From Luidia sarsii (Eukaryota > Echinodermata > Asteroidea > Paxillosida > Luidiidae), in contig OX465111.1 of the NCBI GenBank assembly GCA_949987565.1, positions 62,001 to 126,000 on the forward strand: DNA of 64,000 bases. Reading direction: 5' to 3'. A model generated the notes under the pieces. The model saw only the letters and a program-made list of their open reading frames with translations. It had not been told where the DNA came from and did not search any database. This document shows positions 13,801 to 26,234 of the stretch, in pieces. Made by a program: the position numbers and the translations under genes. The stretch's first letter is position 1. Each line of letters starts with the position of its first letter.

Positions 13801-16800
13801 ACCAACTCTGTCCATATCCAACTCTGTCCATGACCAACTCTGCCCATAACCAACTCGGTCCATGACCAACTCTGTCCATGACCAACTCTGTCCATAACCA
13901 ACTCTTTCCATGACCAACTCTGTCCATGACCAACTAGGTCCATGACCAACTCTGTCCATAACCAACTCTGTCCATGACCAACTCTGTCCATAACCAACTC
14001 TGTCCATAACCAACTCTGTCCATAACCAACTCTGTCCATGACCAACTCGGTCCATGACCAACTCTGTCCATAACCAACTCTGTCCATGACCAACTCGGTC
14101 CATGACCAACTCTGTCCATGACCAACTCTGTTCACAACCAACTCTGTCCATAACCAACTCTGCCCATAACCAACTCGGTCGAAGACCAACTCTGTCCATA
14201 ACCAACTCCGTCCATGACCAACTCTGTCCATAACCAACTCTGTCCATAACCAACTCTGTCCATGAACAACTCTGTCCATAACCAACTCTGTCCATAACCA
14301 ACTCTGTCCATAACCAACTCTGTCCATGACCAACTCTGTCCATGACCAACTCGGTCCATGACCAACTCTGTCCATGACCAACTCTGTCCATGACCAGCTC
14401 TGCCCATAACCAACTCGGTCCATGACCAACTCTGTCCATGACCAACACTGTCCATAACCAACTCTTTCCATGACCAACTCTGTCCATGACCAACTCTGTC
14501 CATGACCAACTCTGTCCATAACCAACTCTGTCCATGACCAACTCTGTCCATAACCAACTCTGTCCATAACCAACTCTGTCCATAACCAACTCTGTCCATA
14601 TCCAACTCTGTCCATGAACAACTCTTTCCATGACCAACTCTGTCCATGACCAGCTCTGCCCATAACCAACTCTGTCCATGACCAACTCTGTCCATGACCA
14701 GCTCTGCCCATAACCAACTCTGTCCATGACCAACTCGGTCCATGACCAACTTGGTCCATGACCAACTCGGTCCATAACCAACTCTGTCCATATCCAACTC
14801 TGTCCATGACCAACTTTGTCCATAACCAACTCTGTCCATGACCAACTCGGTCCATGACCAACTCTGTCCATGACCAACTCTGTCCATGACCAACTCTGTC
14901 CATAACCAACTCTGTCCATAACCAACTCTGCCCATAACCAACTCGGTCGAAGACCAACTCTGTCCATGACCAACTCTGTCCATAACCAACTCTGTCCATA
15001 ACCAACTCTGTCCATAACCAACTCTTTCCATGACCAACTCTGTCCATGACCAACTCTGTCCATGACCAACTCTGTCCATAACCAACTCTGTCCATAACCA
15101 ACTCTGTCCATAACCAACTCTGTCCATATCCAACTCTGTCCATGAACAACTCTTTCCATGACCAACTCTGTCCATGACCAGCTCTGCCCATAACCAAATC
15201 TGTCCATGACCAACTCTGTCCATGACCAGCTCTGCCCATAACCAACTCTGTCCATGACCAACTCGGTCCATGACCAACTCGGTCCATGACCAACTCGGTC
15301 CATGACCAACTCTGCCCATAACCAACTCTGTCCATGACCAACTTGGTCCATGACCAACTTGGTCCATGACCAACTCGGTCCATAACCAACTCTGTCCATA
15401 TCCAACTCTGTCCATGACCAACTCTGCCCATAACCAACTCGGTCCATGACCAACTCTGTCCATGACCAACTCTGTCCATAACGAACTCTTTCCATGACCA
15501 ACTCTGTCCATGACCAACTAGGTCCATGACCAACTCTGTCCATAACCAACTCTGTCCATAACCATCTCTGTCCATAACCAACTCTGTCCATGACCAACTC
15601 TGTCCATGACCAACTCTGTCCATAACAAACTCTGTCCATAACCAACTCTGTCCATGACCAACTCATTCCATGACCAACTCTGTCCATGACCAACTAGGTC
15701 CATGACCAACTCTGTCCATAACCAACTCTGTCCATGACCAACTCTGTCCATAACCAACTCTGTCCATAACCAACTCTGTCCATAACCAACTCTGTCCATG
15801 ACCAACTCTGTCCATAACCAACTCTGTCCATAACCAACTCTGTCCATGACCAACTCTGTCCATAACCAACTCTGTCCATGACCAACTCTGTCCATAACCA
15901 ACTCTGTCCATAACCAACTCTGTCCATGACCAACTCGGTCCATGACCAACTCTGTCCATGACCAACTCTGTCCATAACCAACTCTGTCCATGACCAACTC
16001 GGTCCATGACCAACTAGGTCCATGACCAACTCTGTCCATAACCAACTCTGTCCATGACCAACTCTGTCCATAACCAACTCTGTCCATAACCAACTCTGTA
16101 CATAACCAACTCTGTCCATATCCAACTCTGTCCATGAACAACTCTTTCCATGACCAACTCTGTCCATGACCAGCTCTGCCCATAACCAACTCTGTCCATG
16201 ACCAACTCTGTCCATGACCAGCTCTGCCCATAACCAACTCTGTCCATGACCAACTCGGTCCATGACCAACTCGGTCCATGACCAACTCGGTCCATAACCA
16301 ACTCTGTCCATATCCAACTCTGTCCATGACCAACTCTACCCATAACCAACTCTGTCCATGACCAACTCTGTCCATGACCAACTCGGTCCATGACCAACTC
16401 GGTCCATAACCAACTCTGTCCATAACCAACTCTGTCCATAACCAACTCTGCCCATGACCAACTCGGTCCATGACCAACTCGGTCCATGACCAACTCGGTC
16501 CATGACCAACTCGGTCCATGACCAACACTGTCCACGACCAACTCGGTCCATGACCAACTCTGTCCATGACCAACTCTGCCCATAACCAACTCTGTCCATG
16601 ACCAACTCTGTCCATAACCAACTCTGCCCATAACCAACTCTGTCCATGACCAACTCTGTCCATGACCAGCTCTGTCCATGACCAACTCTGTCCATAACCA
16701 ACTCTGTCCATGACCAACTCGGTCCATGACCAACTCTGTCCATGACCAACTCTGTCCATAACCAACTCTTTCCATGACCAACTCTGTCCATGACCAACTA

Positions 16801-17566
16801 GGTCCATGACCAACTCTGTCCATAACCAACTCTGTCCATGACCAACTCTGTCCATAACCAACTCTGTCCATAACCAACTCTGTCCATGACCAACTCTGTC
16901 CATGACCAACTCGGTCCATGACCAACTCTGTCCATAACCAACTCTGTCCATGACCAACTCGGTCCATGACCAACTCTGTCCATGACCAACTCTGTCCATA
17001 ACCAACTCTGTCCATAACCAACTCTGCCCATAACCAACTCGGTCGAAGACCAACTCTGTCCATGACCAACTCTGTCCATAACCAACTCTGTCCATGACCA
17101 ACTCTGTCCATAACCAACTCTGTCCATAACCAACTCCGTCCATGAACAACTCTGTCCATGACCAACTCTGTCCATGACCAGCTTTGCCCATAACCAACTC
17201 TGTCCATGACCAGCTCTGTCCATAACCAACTCTGTCCATAACCAACTCTGTCCATAACCAACTCTGTCCATGACCAACTCTGTCCATGACCAACTCTGTC
17301 CATGACCAACTCAGTCCATGACCAACTCTGTCCATGACCAACTCTGTCCATGACCAGCTCTGCCCATAACCAACTCGGTCCATGACCAACTCTGTCCATG
17401 ACCAACTCTGTCCATAACCAACTCGCTCCGAGACCGACTCTGTCCATAACCAACTCTGTCCATAACCATCTCTGTCCATAACCAACTCTGTCCATGACCA
17501 ACTCTGTCCATGACCAACTCTGTCCATAACAAACTCTGTCCATAACCAACTCTGTCCATGACCAAC

Positions 17567-19460
17567 TCATTCCATGACCAACTCTGTCCATGACCAACTA
17601 GGTCCATGACCAACTCTGTCCATAACCAACTCTGTCCATGACCAACTCTGTCCATAACCAACTCTGTCCATAACCAACTCTGTCCATAACCAACTCTGTC
17701 CATAACCAACTCTGTCCATGAACAACTCTGTCCATGACCAACTCTGTCCATGACCAACTCTGTCCATAACCAACTCTGTCCATGATCAACTCTGTCCATA
17801 ACCAACTCTGTCCATAACCAACTCTGTCCATGACCAACTCGGTCCATGACCAACTCTGTCCATGACCAACTCTGTCCATAACCAACTCTTTCCATGACCA
17901 ACTCTGTCCATGACCAACTCTGTCCATGACCAACTCTGTCCATAACCAACTCTGTCCATGACCAACTCTGTCCATAACCAACTCTGTCCATAACCAACTC
18001 TGTCCATAACCAACTCTGTCCATATCCAACTCTGTCCATGAACAACTCTTTCCATGACCAACTCTGTCCATGACCAGCTCTGCCCATAACCAACTCTGTC
18101 CATGACCAACTCTGTCCATGACCAGCTCTGCCCATAACCAACTCTGTCCATGACCAACTCGGTCCATGACCAACTCGGTCCATGACCAACTCGGTCCATG
18201 ACCAACTCTGCCCATAACCAACTCTGTCCATGACCAACTTGGTCCATGACCAACTCGGTCCATAACCAACTCTGTCCATATCCAACTCTGTCCATGACCA
18301 ACTCTGCCCATAACCAACTCGGTCCATGACCAACTCTGTCCATGACCAACTCTGTCCATAACCAACTCTTTCCATGACCAACTCTGTCCATGACCAACTA
18401 GGTCCATGACCAACTCTGTCCATAACCAACTCTGTCCATGACCAACTCTGTCCATAACCAACTCTGTCCATAACCAACTCTGTCCATAACCAACTCTGTC
18501 CATAACCAACTCTGTCCATGACCAACTCATTCCATGACCAACTCTGTCCATGACCAACTAGGTCCATGACCAACTCTGTCCATAACCAACTCTGTCCATG
18601 ACCAACTCTGTCCATAACCAACTCTGTCCATAACCAACTCTGTCCATAACCAACTCTGTCCATAACCAACTCTGTTCATGAACAACTCTGTCCATGACCA
18701 ACTCTGTCCATGACCAACTCTGTCCATAACCAACTCTGTCCATGATCAACTCTGTCCATAACCAACTCTGTCCATAACCAACTCTGTCCATGACCAACTC
18801 GGTCCATGACCAACTCTGTCCATGACCAACTCTGTCCATAACCAACTCTTTCCATGACCAACTCTGTCCATGACCAACTCTGTCCATGACCAACTCTGTC
18901 CATAACCAACTCTGTCCATGACCAACTCTGTCCATAACCAACTCTGTCCATAACCAACTCTGTCCATAACCAACTCTGTCCATATCCAACTCTGTCCATG
19001 AACAACTCTTTCCATGACCAACTCTGTCCATGACCAGCTCTGCCCATAACCAACTCTGTCCATGACCAACTCTGTCCATGACCAGCTCTGCCCATAACCA
19101 ACTCTGTCCATGACCAACTCGGTCCATGACCAACTCGGTCCATGACCAACTCGGTCCATGACCAACTCTGCCCATAACCAACTCTGTCCATGACCAACTT
19201 GGTCCATGACCAACTCGGTCCATAACCAACTCTGTCCATATCCAACTCTGTCCATGACCAACTCTGCCCATAACCAACTCGGTCCATGACCAACTCTGTC
19301 CATGACCAACTCTGTCCATAACCAACTCTTTCCATGACCAACTCTGTCCATGACCAACTAGGTCCATGACCAACTCTGTCCATAACCAACTCTGTCCATG
19401 ACCAACTCTGTCCATAACCAACTCTGTCCATAACCAACTCTGTCCATAACCAACTCTGTC
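17567..19460. repeat. 960-bp higher-order repeat, two copies
   Basis: The segment from 17,567 is repeated from 18,527 (60 units of 16 bp) with very few changes, one being TCCATG to TTCATG near 18,675. The match ends near 19,460. This is a recent in-phase duplication inside the satellite. Confidence 0.9.
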
Positions 19461-21619
19461 CATGACCAACTCGGTCCATGACCAACTCTGTCCATAACCA
19501 ACTCTGTCCATGACCAACTCGGTCCATGACCAACTCTGTCCATGACCAACTCTGTCCATAACCAACTCTGTCCATAACCAACTCTGCCCATAACCAACTC
19601 GGTCGAAGACCAACTCTGTCCATGACCAACTCTGTCCATAACCAACTCTGTCCATGACCAACTCTGTCCATGAACAACTCTGTCCATGACCAACTCTGTC
19701 CATGAACAACTCTGTCCATAACCAACTCTGTCCATAACCAACTCTGTCCATGAACAACTCTGTCCATGACCAACTCTGTCCATGACCAGCTTTGCCCATA
19801 ACCAACTCTGTCCATGACCAGCTCTGTCCATAACCAACTCTGTCCATAACCAACTCTGTCCGCAACCAACTCTGTCCATGACCAACTCTGTCCATGACCA
19901 ACTCGGTCCATGACCAACTCTGTCCATGACCAACTCTGTCCATGACCAGCTCTGCCCATAACCAACTCGGTCCATGACCAACTCTGTCCATGACCAACTC
20001 TGTCCATAACCAACTCGCTCCGAGACCGACTCTGTCCATAACCAACTCTGTCCATAACCATCTCTGTCCATAACCAACTCTGTGCATGACCAACTCTGTC
20101 CATGACCAACTCTGTCCATAACAAACTCTGTCCATAACCAACTCTGTCCATGACCAACTCATTCCATGACCAACTCTGTCCATGACCAACTAGGTCCATG
20201 ACCAACTCTGTCCATAACCAACTCTGTCCATGACCAACTCTGTCCATAACCAACTCTGTCCATAACCAACTTTGTCCATAACCAACTCTGTCCATAACCA
20301 ACTCTGTCCATGAACAACTCTGTCCATGACCAACTCTGTCCATGACCAACTCTGTCCATAACCAACTCTGTCCATGACCAACTCTGTCCATAACCAACTC
20401 TGTCCATAACCAACTCTGTCCATGACCAACTCGGTCCATGACCAACTCTGTCCATGACCAACTCTGTCCATAACCAACTCTTTCCATCACCAACTCTGTC
20501 CATGACCAACTAGGTCCATGACCAACTCTGTCCATAACCAACTCTGTCCATGACCAACTCTGTCCATAACCAACTCTGTCCATAACCAACTCTGTCCATA
20601 ACCAACTCTGTCCATATCCAACTCTGTCCATGAACAACTCTTTCCATGACCAACTCTGTCCATGACCAGCTCTGCCCATAACCAACTCTGTCCATGACCA
20701 ACTCTGTCCATGACCAGCTCTGCCCATAACCAACTCTGTCCATGACCAACTCGGTCCATGACCAACTCGGTCCATGACCAACTCGGTCCATGACCAACTC
20801 TGCCCATAACCAACTCTGTCCATGACCAACTTGGCCCATGACCAACTCGGTCCATAACCAACTCTGTCCATATCCAACTCTGTCCATGACCAACTCTGCC
20901 CATAACCAACTCTGTCCATGACCAACTCGGTCCATGACCAACTCGGTCCATAACCAACTCGGTCCATAACCAACTCTGTCCATAACCAACTCTGTCCATA
21001 ACCAACTCTGCCCATGACCAACTCGGTCCATGACCAACTCGGTCCATGACCAACTCGGTCCATGACCAACTCGGTCCATGACCAACACTGTCCATGACCA
21101 ACTCGGTCCATGACCAACTCTGTCCATGACCAACTCTGCCCATAACCAACTCTGTCCATGACCAACTCTGTCCATAACCAACTCTGCCCATAACCAACTC
21201 TGTCCATGACCAACTCTGTCCATGACCAGCTCTGTCCATGACCAACTCTGTCCATGACCAACTCTGTCCATGACCAACTCGGTCCATGACCAACTCTGTC
21301 CATGACCAACTCTGTCCATGACCAACTCGGTCCATAACCAACTCTGTCCATAACCAACTCTGTCCATGACCAACTCTGCCCATAACCAACTCTGTCCATG
21401 ACCAACTCTGTCCATGACCAACTCTGTCCATAACCAACTCTGCCCATGACCAACTCGGTCCATGACCAACTCGGTCCATGACGAACTCGGTCCATAACCA
21501 ACTCTGTCTATAACCAACTCTGTCCATAACCAACTCTGTCCATAACCAACTCTGTCCATAACCAACTCTGTCCATAACCAACTCTGTCCATAACCAACTC
21601 TGTCCATGACCAACTCGGT

Positions 21620-22133
21620 CCGAGTTGGTCATGGACCGAGTTGGTCATGGACCGAGTTGGTCATGGACCGAGTTGGTCATGGACCGAGTTGGTCATGGGC
21701 AGAGTTGGTTATGGACAGAGTTGGTTATGGACAGAGCTGGTCATGGACAGAGTTGGTTATGGACAGAGCTGGTCATGGACAGAGTTGGTCATGGACAGAG
21801 TTGTTCATGGACAGAGTTGGTTATGGACAGAGTTGGTTATGGACCGAGTTGGTCATGGACAGTGTTGGTCATGGACCGAGTTGGTTATGGACAGAGTTGG
21901 TTATGGACAGAGTTGGTCATGGACAGAGTTGGTTATGGACAGCGTTGGTCATGGAAAGAGTTTGTTATGGACAGAGTTGGTTTTGGACAGAAATGGGTAT
22001 GGACAGAGTTGGTAATGGACAGAGTTGGTCATGGACCGAGTTGGTTATGGGCAGAGTTGGGTATGGACAGAGTTGGTTATGGACAGAGTTGGTCATGGAC
22101 ACAGTTGGTCATGGACCGAGTTGGACATGGACT
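21620..22133 (-). repeat. Inverted satellite block 6 (longer, diverged)
   Basis: A 514-bp inverted stretch with the same palindromic left junction and the same right junction as blocks 1-5, but different internal units. Its last roughly 100 bp match the ends of the other blocks. It is either the progenitor of the family or an expanded member. Confidence 0.93.
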
Positions 22134-22934
22134 CGCTCCGAGACCAACTCTGTCCATGACCAACTCTGTCCATAACCAACTAGCTCCATGACCAACTCTG
22201 TTCATGACCAACTCGCTCCATGACCAACTCTGTCCATAACCAACTCTGTCCATACCCATTTCTGTCCAAAACCAACTCTGTCCATAACAAACTCTTTCCA
22301 TGACCAACTCTGTCCATAACCAACTCTGTCCATGACCAACTCTGTCCATAACCAACTCTGTCCATAACCAACTCTGTCCATAACCAACTCTGTCCATAAC
22401 CAACTCTGTCCATAACCAACGATGTCCATGACCGACTATGTCCATAACCTACTCGCTCCATGACCAACTGTCCATAACCAACTCTGTTCATGACCAACTC
22501 TGTCCATAACCAACTCTGTCCATGACCAACTCTGTCCATAACCAACTCGCTCCGAGACCAACTCTGTCCATAACCAACTCTGTCCATGACCAACTCGGTC
22601 CATGACCAACTCTGTCCATGACCAACTCTGTCCATAACCAACTCTGTCCATGACCAACTCTGTCCATGACCAACTCTGTCCATGACCAACTCTGTCCATG
22701 ACCAACTCTGTCCATGACCAACTCTGTCTATGACCAAATCTGTCCATGACCAACTCTGTCCATAACCAACTCTGTCCATATTCAACTCTGTCCATGACCA
22801 ACTCTGTCCATGACCAGCTCTGTCCATGACCAACTCTCTCCATAACCAACTCTCTCCATAACCAACTCTCTCCATAACCAACTCTGCCCATAACCAACTC
22901 TGTCCATGACCAACTCTGTCCATGACCAGCTCTG

Positions 22935-23520
22935 CGAAGACGTACAGGGGACCAGACTGCCAGTTGCGGCGCTGCCGTTTGGATCTTGCGACCAAACCGG
23001 GAGGTTTTCTCCCATTTTTCTTGGGAAATCGACACATTTGCACCACATGGACAGTTGCACACAGGTGCGTGGTATGTAAACCACATTTGCTAGAAATCTT
23101 GGGCCAAATGAAGCAGTATTTTATGAGTTATGCTGAACCTGCTGATCCCTATGCCACAGCGGTTGTGAACGTTACACAGAAGCCTAGTTATCTGTGGGGT
23201 TCCGGTCGGGAGAGCAGCGGACGACGTAGAACCCCACAGTTCTGGGGGTAAGTACACCGTGAGTGTGAGTGCTCCGGTGCCGGTGAGGCCGGTTGTCGCA
23301 ACTACTGAACTAGACAAAATCGGCTTCAAAAATCTAGATAAAGCCATGAAATATAAGTCAAAAACTCACATGAATTTGCTCCTGGATGGGTACTCAAACA
23401 GTAGTGTGGATTATAGCAACATGAGTGAGTTTATTAAGGAGGTAAACATCAAACTGAAGTACTAACGTCGAGTTCAGCAAAATTGAAAATGGCCGCCTGT
23501 CTGATCAAAAACAAACTCAA
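22935..23520. other. Junction region, no recognised gene
   Basis: Complex sequence begins at GCGAAGACG right after the satellite. A short plus-strand open frame at 23,259-23,465 (68 codons) ends in ...FIKEVNIKLKY, has ordinary amino-acid composition and could be an exon remnant, but I recognise no family or clear splice sites. The rest shows nothing identifiable. Confidence 0.4.
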
Positions 23521-23740
23521 TAGCGCCACCAATAGTTGGGAAGACGTCAGTCAGGCAGACTGTAAGTTGTAAAGAGCGCCACCAACGGTTGGGAAGTCGT
23601 CATCAGGCAGACTGTAAAGTAAAGAGCGCCACCAACGTTTGGGAAGTCGTCATCAGGCAGACTGTTAATTGTAAAGAGCGCCACCAACGGTTGGGAAGTC
23701 GTCATCATGCAGACTGTTAATTGTAAAGAGCGCCACCAAG
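23521..23740. repeat. 52-bp minisatellite, about 4 copies
   Basis: Four copies plus a partial one of a unit built on GAGCGCCACCAACGG, TTGGGAAGTCGTCATC and AGGCAGACTGT. Copies are 50-52 bp long and differ by a few substitutions and small deletions. Confidence 0.93.
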
Positions 23741-25320
23741 AAAGGGCAGTGAATAGTAGCGGATCCTTTTTGGGCTCATTTTGCACGCATTGGTTCCTAC
23801 GAGACGCCCGTTTGCACCCATTCTGAAAACGAATAAATTAAACAACCCAAACTTTATCGTGAATTATTAAGTTGGCTTTCTTGAAGCTTCAGATGTCACT
23901 TAGGCCTATACATGTTCATTATAATGAAATCCTTTGTGCAATTTTCCAAAATTTGGTTCAAAAGTTAATTTGCATGGCTTTCCTTTATTTATTTATCTTA
24001 AATTGAGAAAGTTGCATCACTCTGAATAAGATCCCGAGATTTGCAACAATTGTTTGTTCATAATCTGAATGAAAACAGGGGCCCGTGCTCCCTGGAGATA
24101 TTCAGATGGTAAGAGAGTGGTTCGCAAAACCAGACAGTTTTCTTCAGCTTAGCTATAATATTCATAAATACAACCCAATAATTATGGCAGAAATATCACA
24201 TCTTTACACGTACACCTATTTTTCAACTCGACTTAACGGATGTGACTATAGTGCTGTTGATTCCTTTGAATAGCCACCAGACAGGGTAATGTGGGTTACC
24301 AATTGTGTATAAAAGTTTATGAATTAATACAATAAATTATGGTCAAAGTGCCTCCAAAATCATCTCAGAATGAACTACTACTTTAAGCACTTCAATTATT
24401 TCAAAACAAACAAATCAAATGACCCCAAAAAGGTGGAGATTAAAATATCAGTTTCAAATTTTTCAATTTCTTTATTGTGAATTAAGTTGGCTTTGTTAGA
24501 GCTTCAGTTATCACTTATACATCATAATGAAATCCTTTATACATTCAATAGCTCCCAGCAGTATAATAAAGGGCGCCATCTTTGACCTGGGAAAGGCGAA
24601 AAACAGATCAAACATTCAAAGCAAAAATAATAATCTGAAAATTCCTTTCCGACCCTCCTGAGAGCGATCAAGCATTACAGCTCCAGGTCAAAGGGGCTTC
24701 TTACTACATCAACAGTACTGTTTACATAATGAATATTCATCAATATTACTAATAACTTAAAATGAACATTTGACAATCTCAATTTTAATATTCTGTACAG
24801 AACATATTGTGATATGTTATAATCATCATAGCTTAGAACAGCTGATGAGAGAAGATACTTCTTTTGGCCAATTGACTGATTTTATTAAATACATATAATT
24901 ACCACATTAATTAACACTAATTATTTAAATTCTATTACCATAATTACAACAATACCATAATTATTAACCATAAACAAGTTTCTCTGTGGTACACACATTT
25001 GTTTGATTGCTCAAAGTACTTCAGTTTTTCTTTTGCTTTGGAGATGATCATTTCAGAATATCATCCCATCAATCTATGACCAAGCAGGCTTTGTTTCTTC
25101 TATGCATTGAGGATGACAGTGCAAGAGTGCAATTGGAGGGAGAGAGTAGAGAGAAAGAAGTAGGTGCAAAAAAAATGAAAGAGATAGGTCAATGATTGAC
25201 CTGGCTGAGAGAAGATATGGGTGCAAAGATAGGAGAGAGAAGAAACAATGTCTGCGGTTGGAGGATGTAATTTGGATAAGTGTTGAAAACTAGTTTTCAA
25301 AAACCACAGAGAAACTCTTC
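23741..25320. other. AT-rich intergenic stretch with an internal duplication
   Basis: No convincing gene. A diverged repeat of about 70 bp occurs at 23,868-23,935 and again at 24,477-24,543 (shared TTAAGTTGGCTTT and ATAATGAAATCCTTT). Scattered short open frames have no recognisable motifs. Confidence 0.6.
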
Positions 25321-25324
25321 TATT

Positions 25325-25330
25325 TTTATT
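25325..25330 (-). promoter_or_regulatory. Candidate poly(A) signal AATAAA
   Basis: AATAAA on the minus strand about 85 bases downstream of the stop codon of the candidate terminal exon at 25,415-25,516. The spacing suits a 3' UTR. Confidence 0.45.
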
Positions 25331-25414
25331 ATACAATGAACTACTTGAATTAATTTTAATAAAACAATATTAATAAGGATAATCTAAAGTTATATCCAAG
25401 ATCCAATCTAATTT

Positions 25415-25516
25415 TCAAGAAGTGGTCGTGGCTGCCGTCCAGTTGAAGTCCCTCTCCACTGCCTCTGATGAAAAGCTGATATCTGGCTGCACCTGGGTGT
25501 CCATAGGTTGTCCATT
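25415..25516 (-). CDS. Candidate terminal exon of an unrecognised minus-strand gene
   Basis: On the minus strand a pyrimidine-rich tract and CTCAG acceptor precede AATGGACAACC. In phase 0 the exon reads 33 residues, beginning NGQPMDTQVQPDISF, then stops at TGA. The other two phases are also open, so the true frame is not settled. A poly(A) signal follows. It lies downstream, in minus-strand order, of the repeated exon-like segments at 28.8-33.4 kb and could be the 3' end of that gene. No domain recognised. Confidence 0.35.
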   Translation of the reverse strand, partial: NGQPMDTQVQPDISFSSEAVERDFNWTAATTTS

Positions 25517-25944
25517 CTGAGACAAAAGAAAAGTATGAATAAATGTCTTAGTCATTGTATTCCTTAAAGTTCAGAGTACAGGAAAGATCAGAGTACAGGA
25601 AATTTCTAAGGATGTGAGACTTACTATGTTGGGATGGATTTCTTAGTTTGAGTTTAGATCAGCATTCGGGCAAAATGGCAAGTGGATATGAGTGAAAAGT
25701 ACCCATATATAGACACTACTGCTATGAAAAGAGAGGAAGTGCCAGATTTGGTGATTTAGTCCAGGTTTTGGTTGAAGATTTTTAAACCAACGGAAGATGT
25801 AAACATTCAGTTCAGAACCTACTACATACATGTAGGGCTAGTCAGAAAATTGACAAAAAAGTCCCAAAGTAGGATACATTTGAAGTCTCTGGAGCAGTAC
25901 GGAATGAGTAGATGACAAGTCATTCCTACAAGGCACAAACTCAC

Positions 25945-26049
25945 CTCAATATGACCTCAGTAGCATCTTCAGTCACTGCAGTTTTCCTCAATCACAATTT
26001 CCACAAACCAGCCTCTTCCTGGGCCCTTCTCAGAATCCAGGCTGCACCA
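25945..26049 (-). pseudogene. Exon-like segment, diverged copy of the repeated 90-nt exon
   Basis: Flanked by a good acceptor (CCTATTCAG) and donor (GAG/GTGAGT) on the minus strand. Its first half aligns with the 90-nt segment of the 1.08-kb units: residues GA-x-x-IL-x-RAQEE in the matching frame. That frame then hits TGA, and the other frames also stop, so it looks decayed. Surrounding sequence at 25.85-26.05 kb has a second diverged copy at 39.56-39.75 kb. Confidence 0.4.
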
Positions 26050-26234
26050 CTGAATAGGAAGGAATTAAGACAAGGAATGACAGCATGATAAATGTGAGGC
26101 AATCAAGGGGGTGGGGCATGACAACATTCTGAAATAAGAGTTACATCAGAACTTAAGAAACCGTTTTGTCTGGGACCTACCTCTAGTGATCAGTATGATC
26201 TGCAATGAGGAGCTCCTTAAACATCTCAAGTATG

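Larger units (their letters stand above)
1..22934. repeat. 16-bp minisatellite, left array (open at window start)
   Basis: About 1,430 tandem copies of a 16-bp unit, CCATGACCAACTCTGT on the plus strand. Two positions vary most: CATGACC/CATAACC and CTCTGTCC/CTCGGTCC. Rarer marker variants (CTCGCTCCGAG, CTCATTCC, CTCGGTCGAAG, AACGATGTCC) recur in the same order at long spacing, which shows higher-order structure. The minus-strand unit has no stop codon in any frame, and 16 is not a multiple of 3, so every minus frame reads a 16-residue cycle such as VMDRVGHGQSWSWTEL. No promoter, splice or protein signal was found. The array stops abruptly near 22,934 at unrelated sequence. Confidence 0.98.

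Noticed and set aside
542..22445. Many long minus-strand (and some plus-strand, inside inverted blocks) open frames of VMDRVGHGQSWSWTEL type in the left satellite, and the same at 54.7-64.0 kb
   Set aside because: They overlap in all three frames and follow from a stop-free 16-bp unit. No splice sites, start context or non-repeat domain supports coding.
1..22934. Possible CRISPR array
   Set aside because: Units are contiguous with no unique spacers, and the surroundings are clearly eukaryotic.
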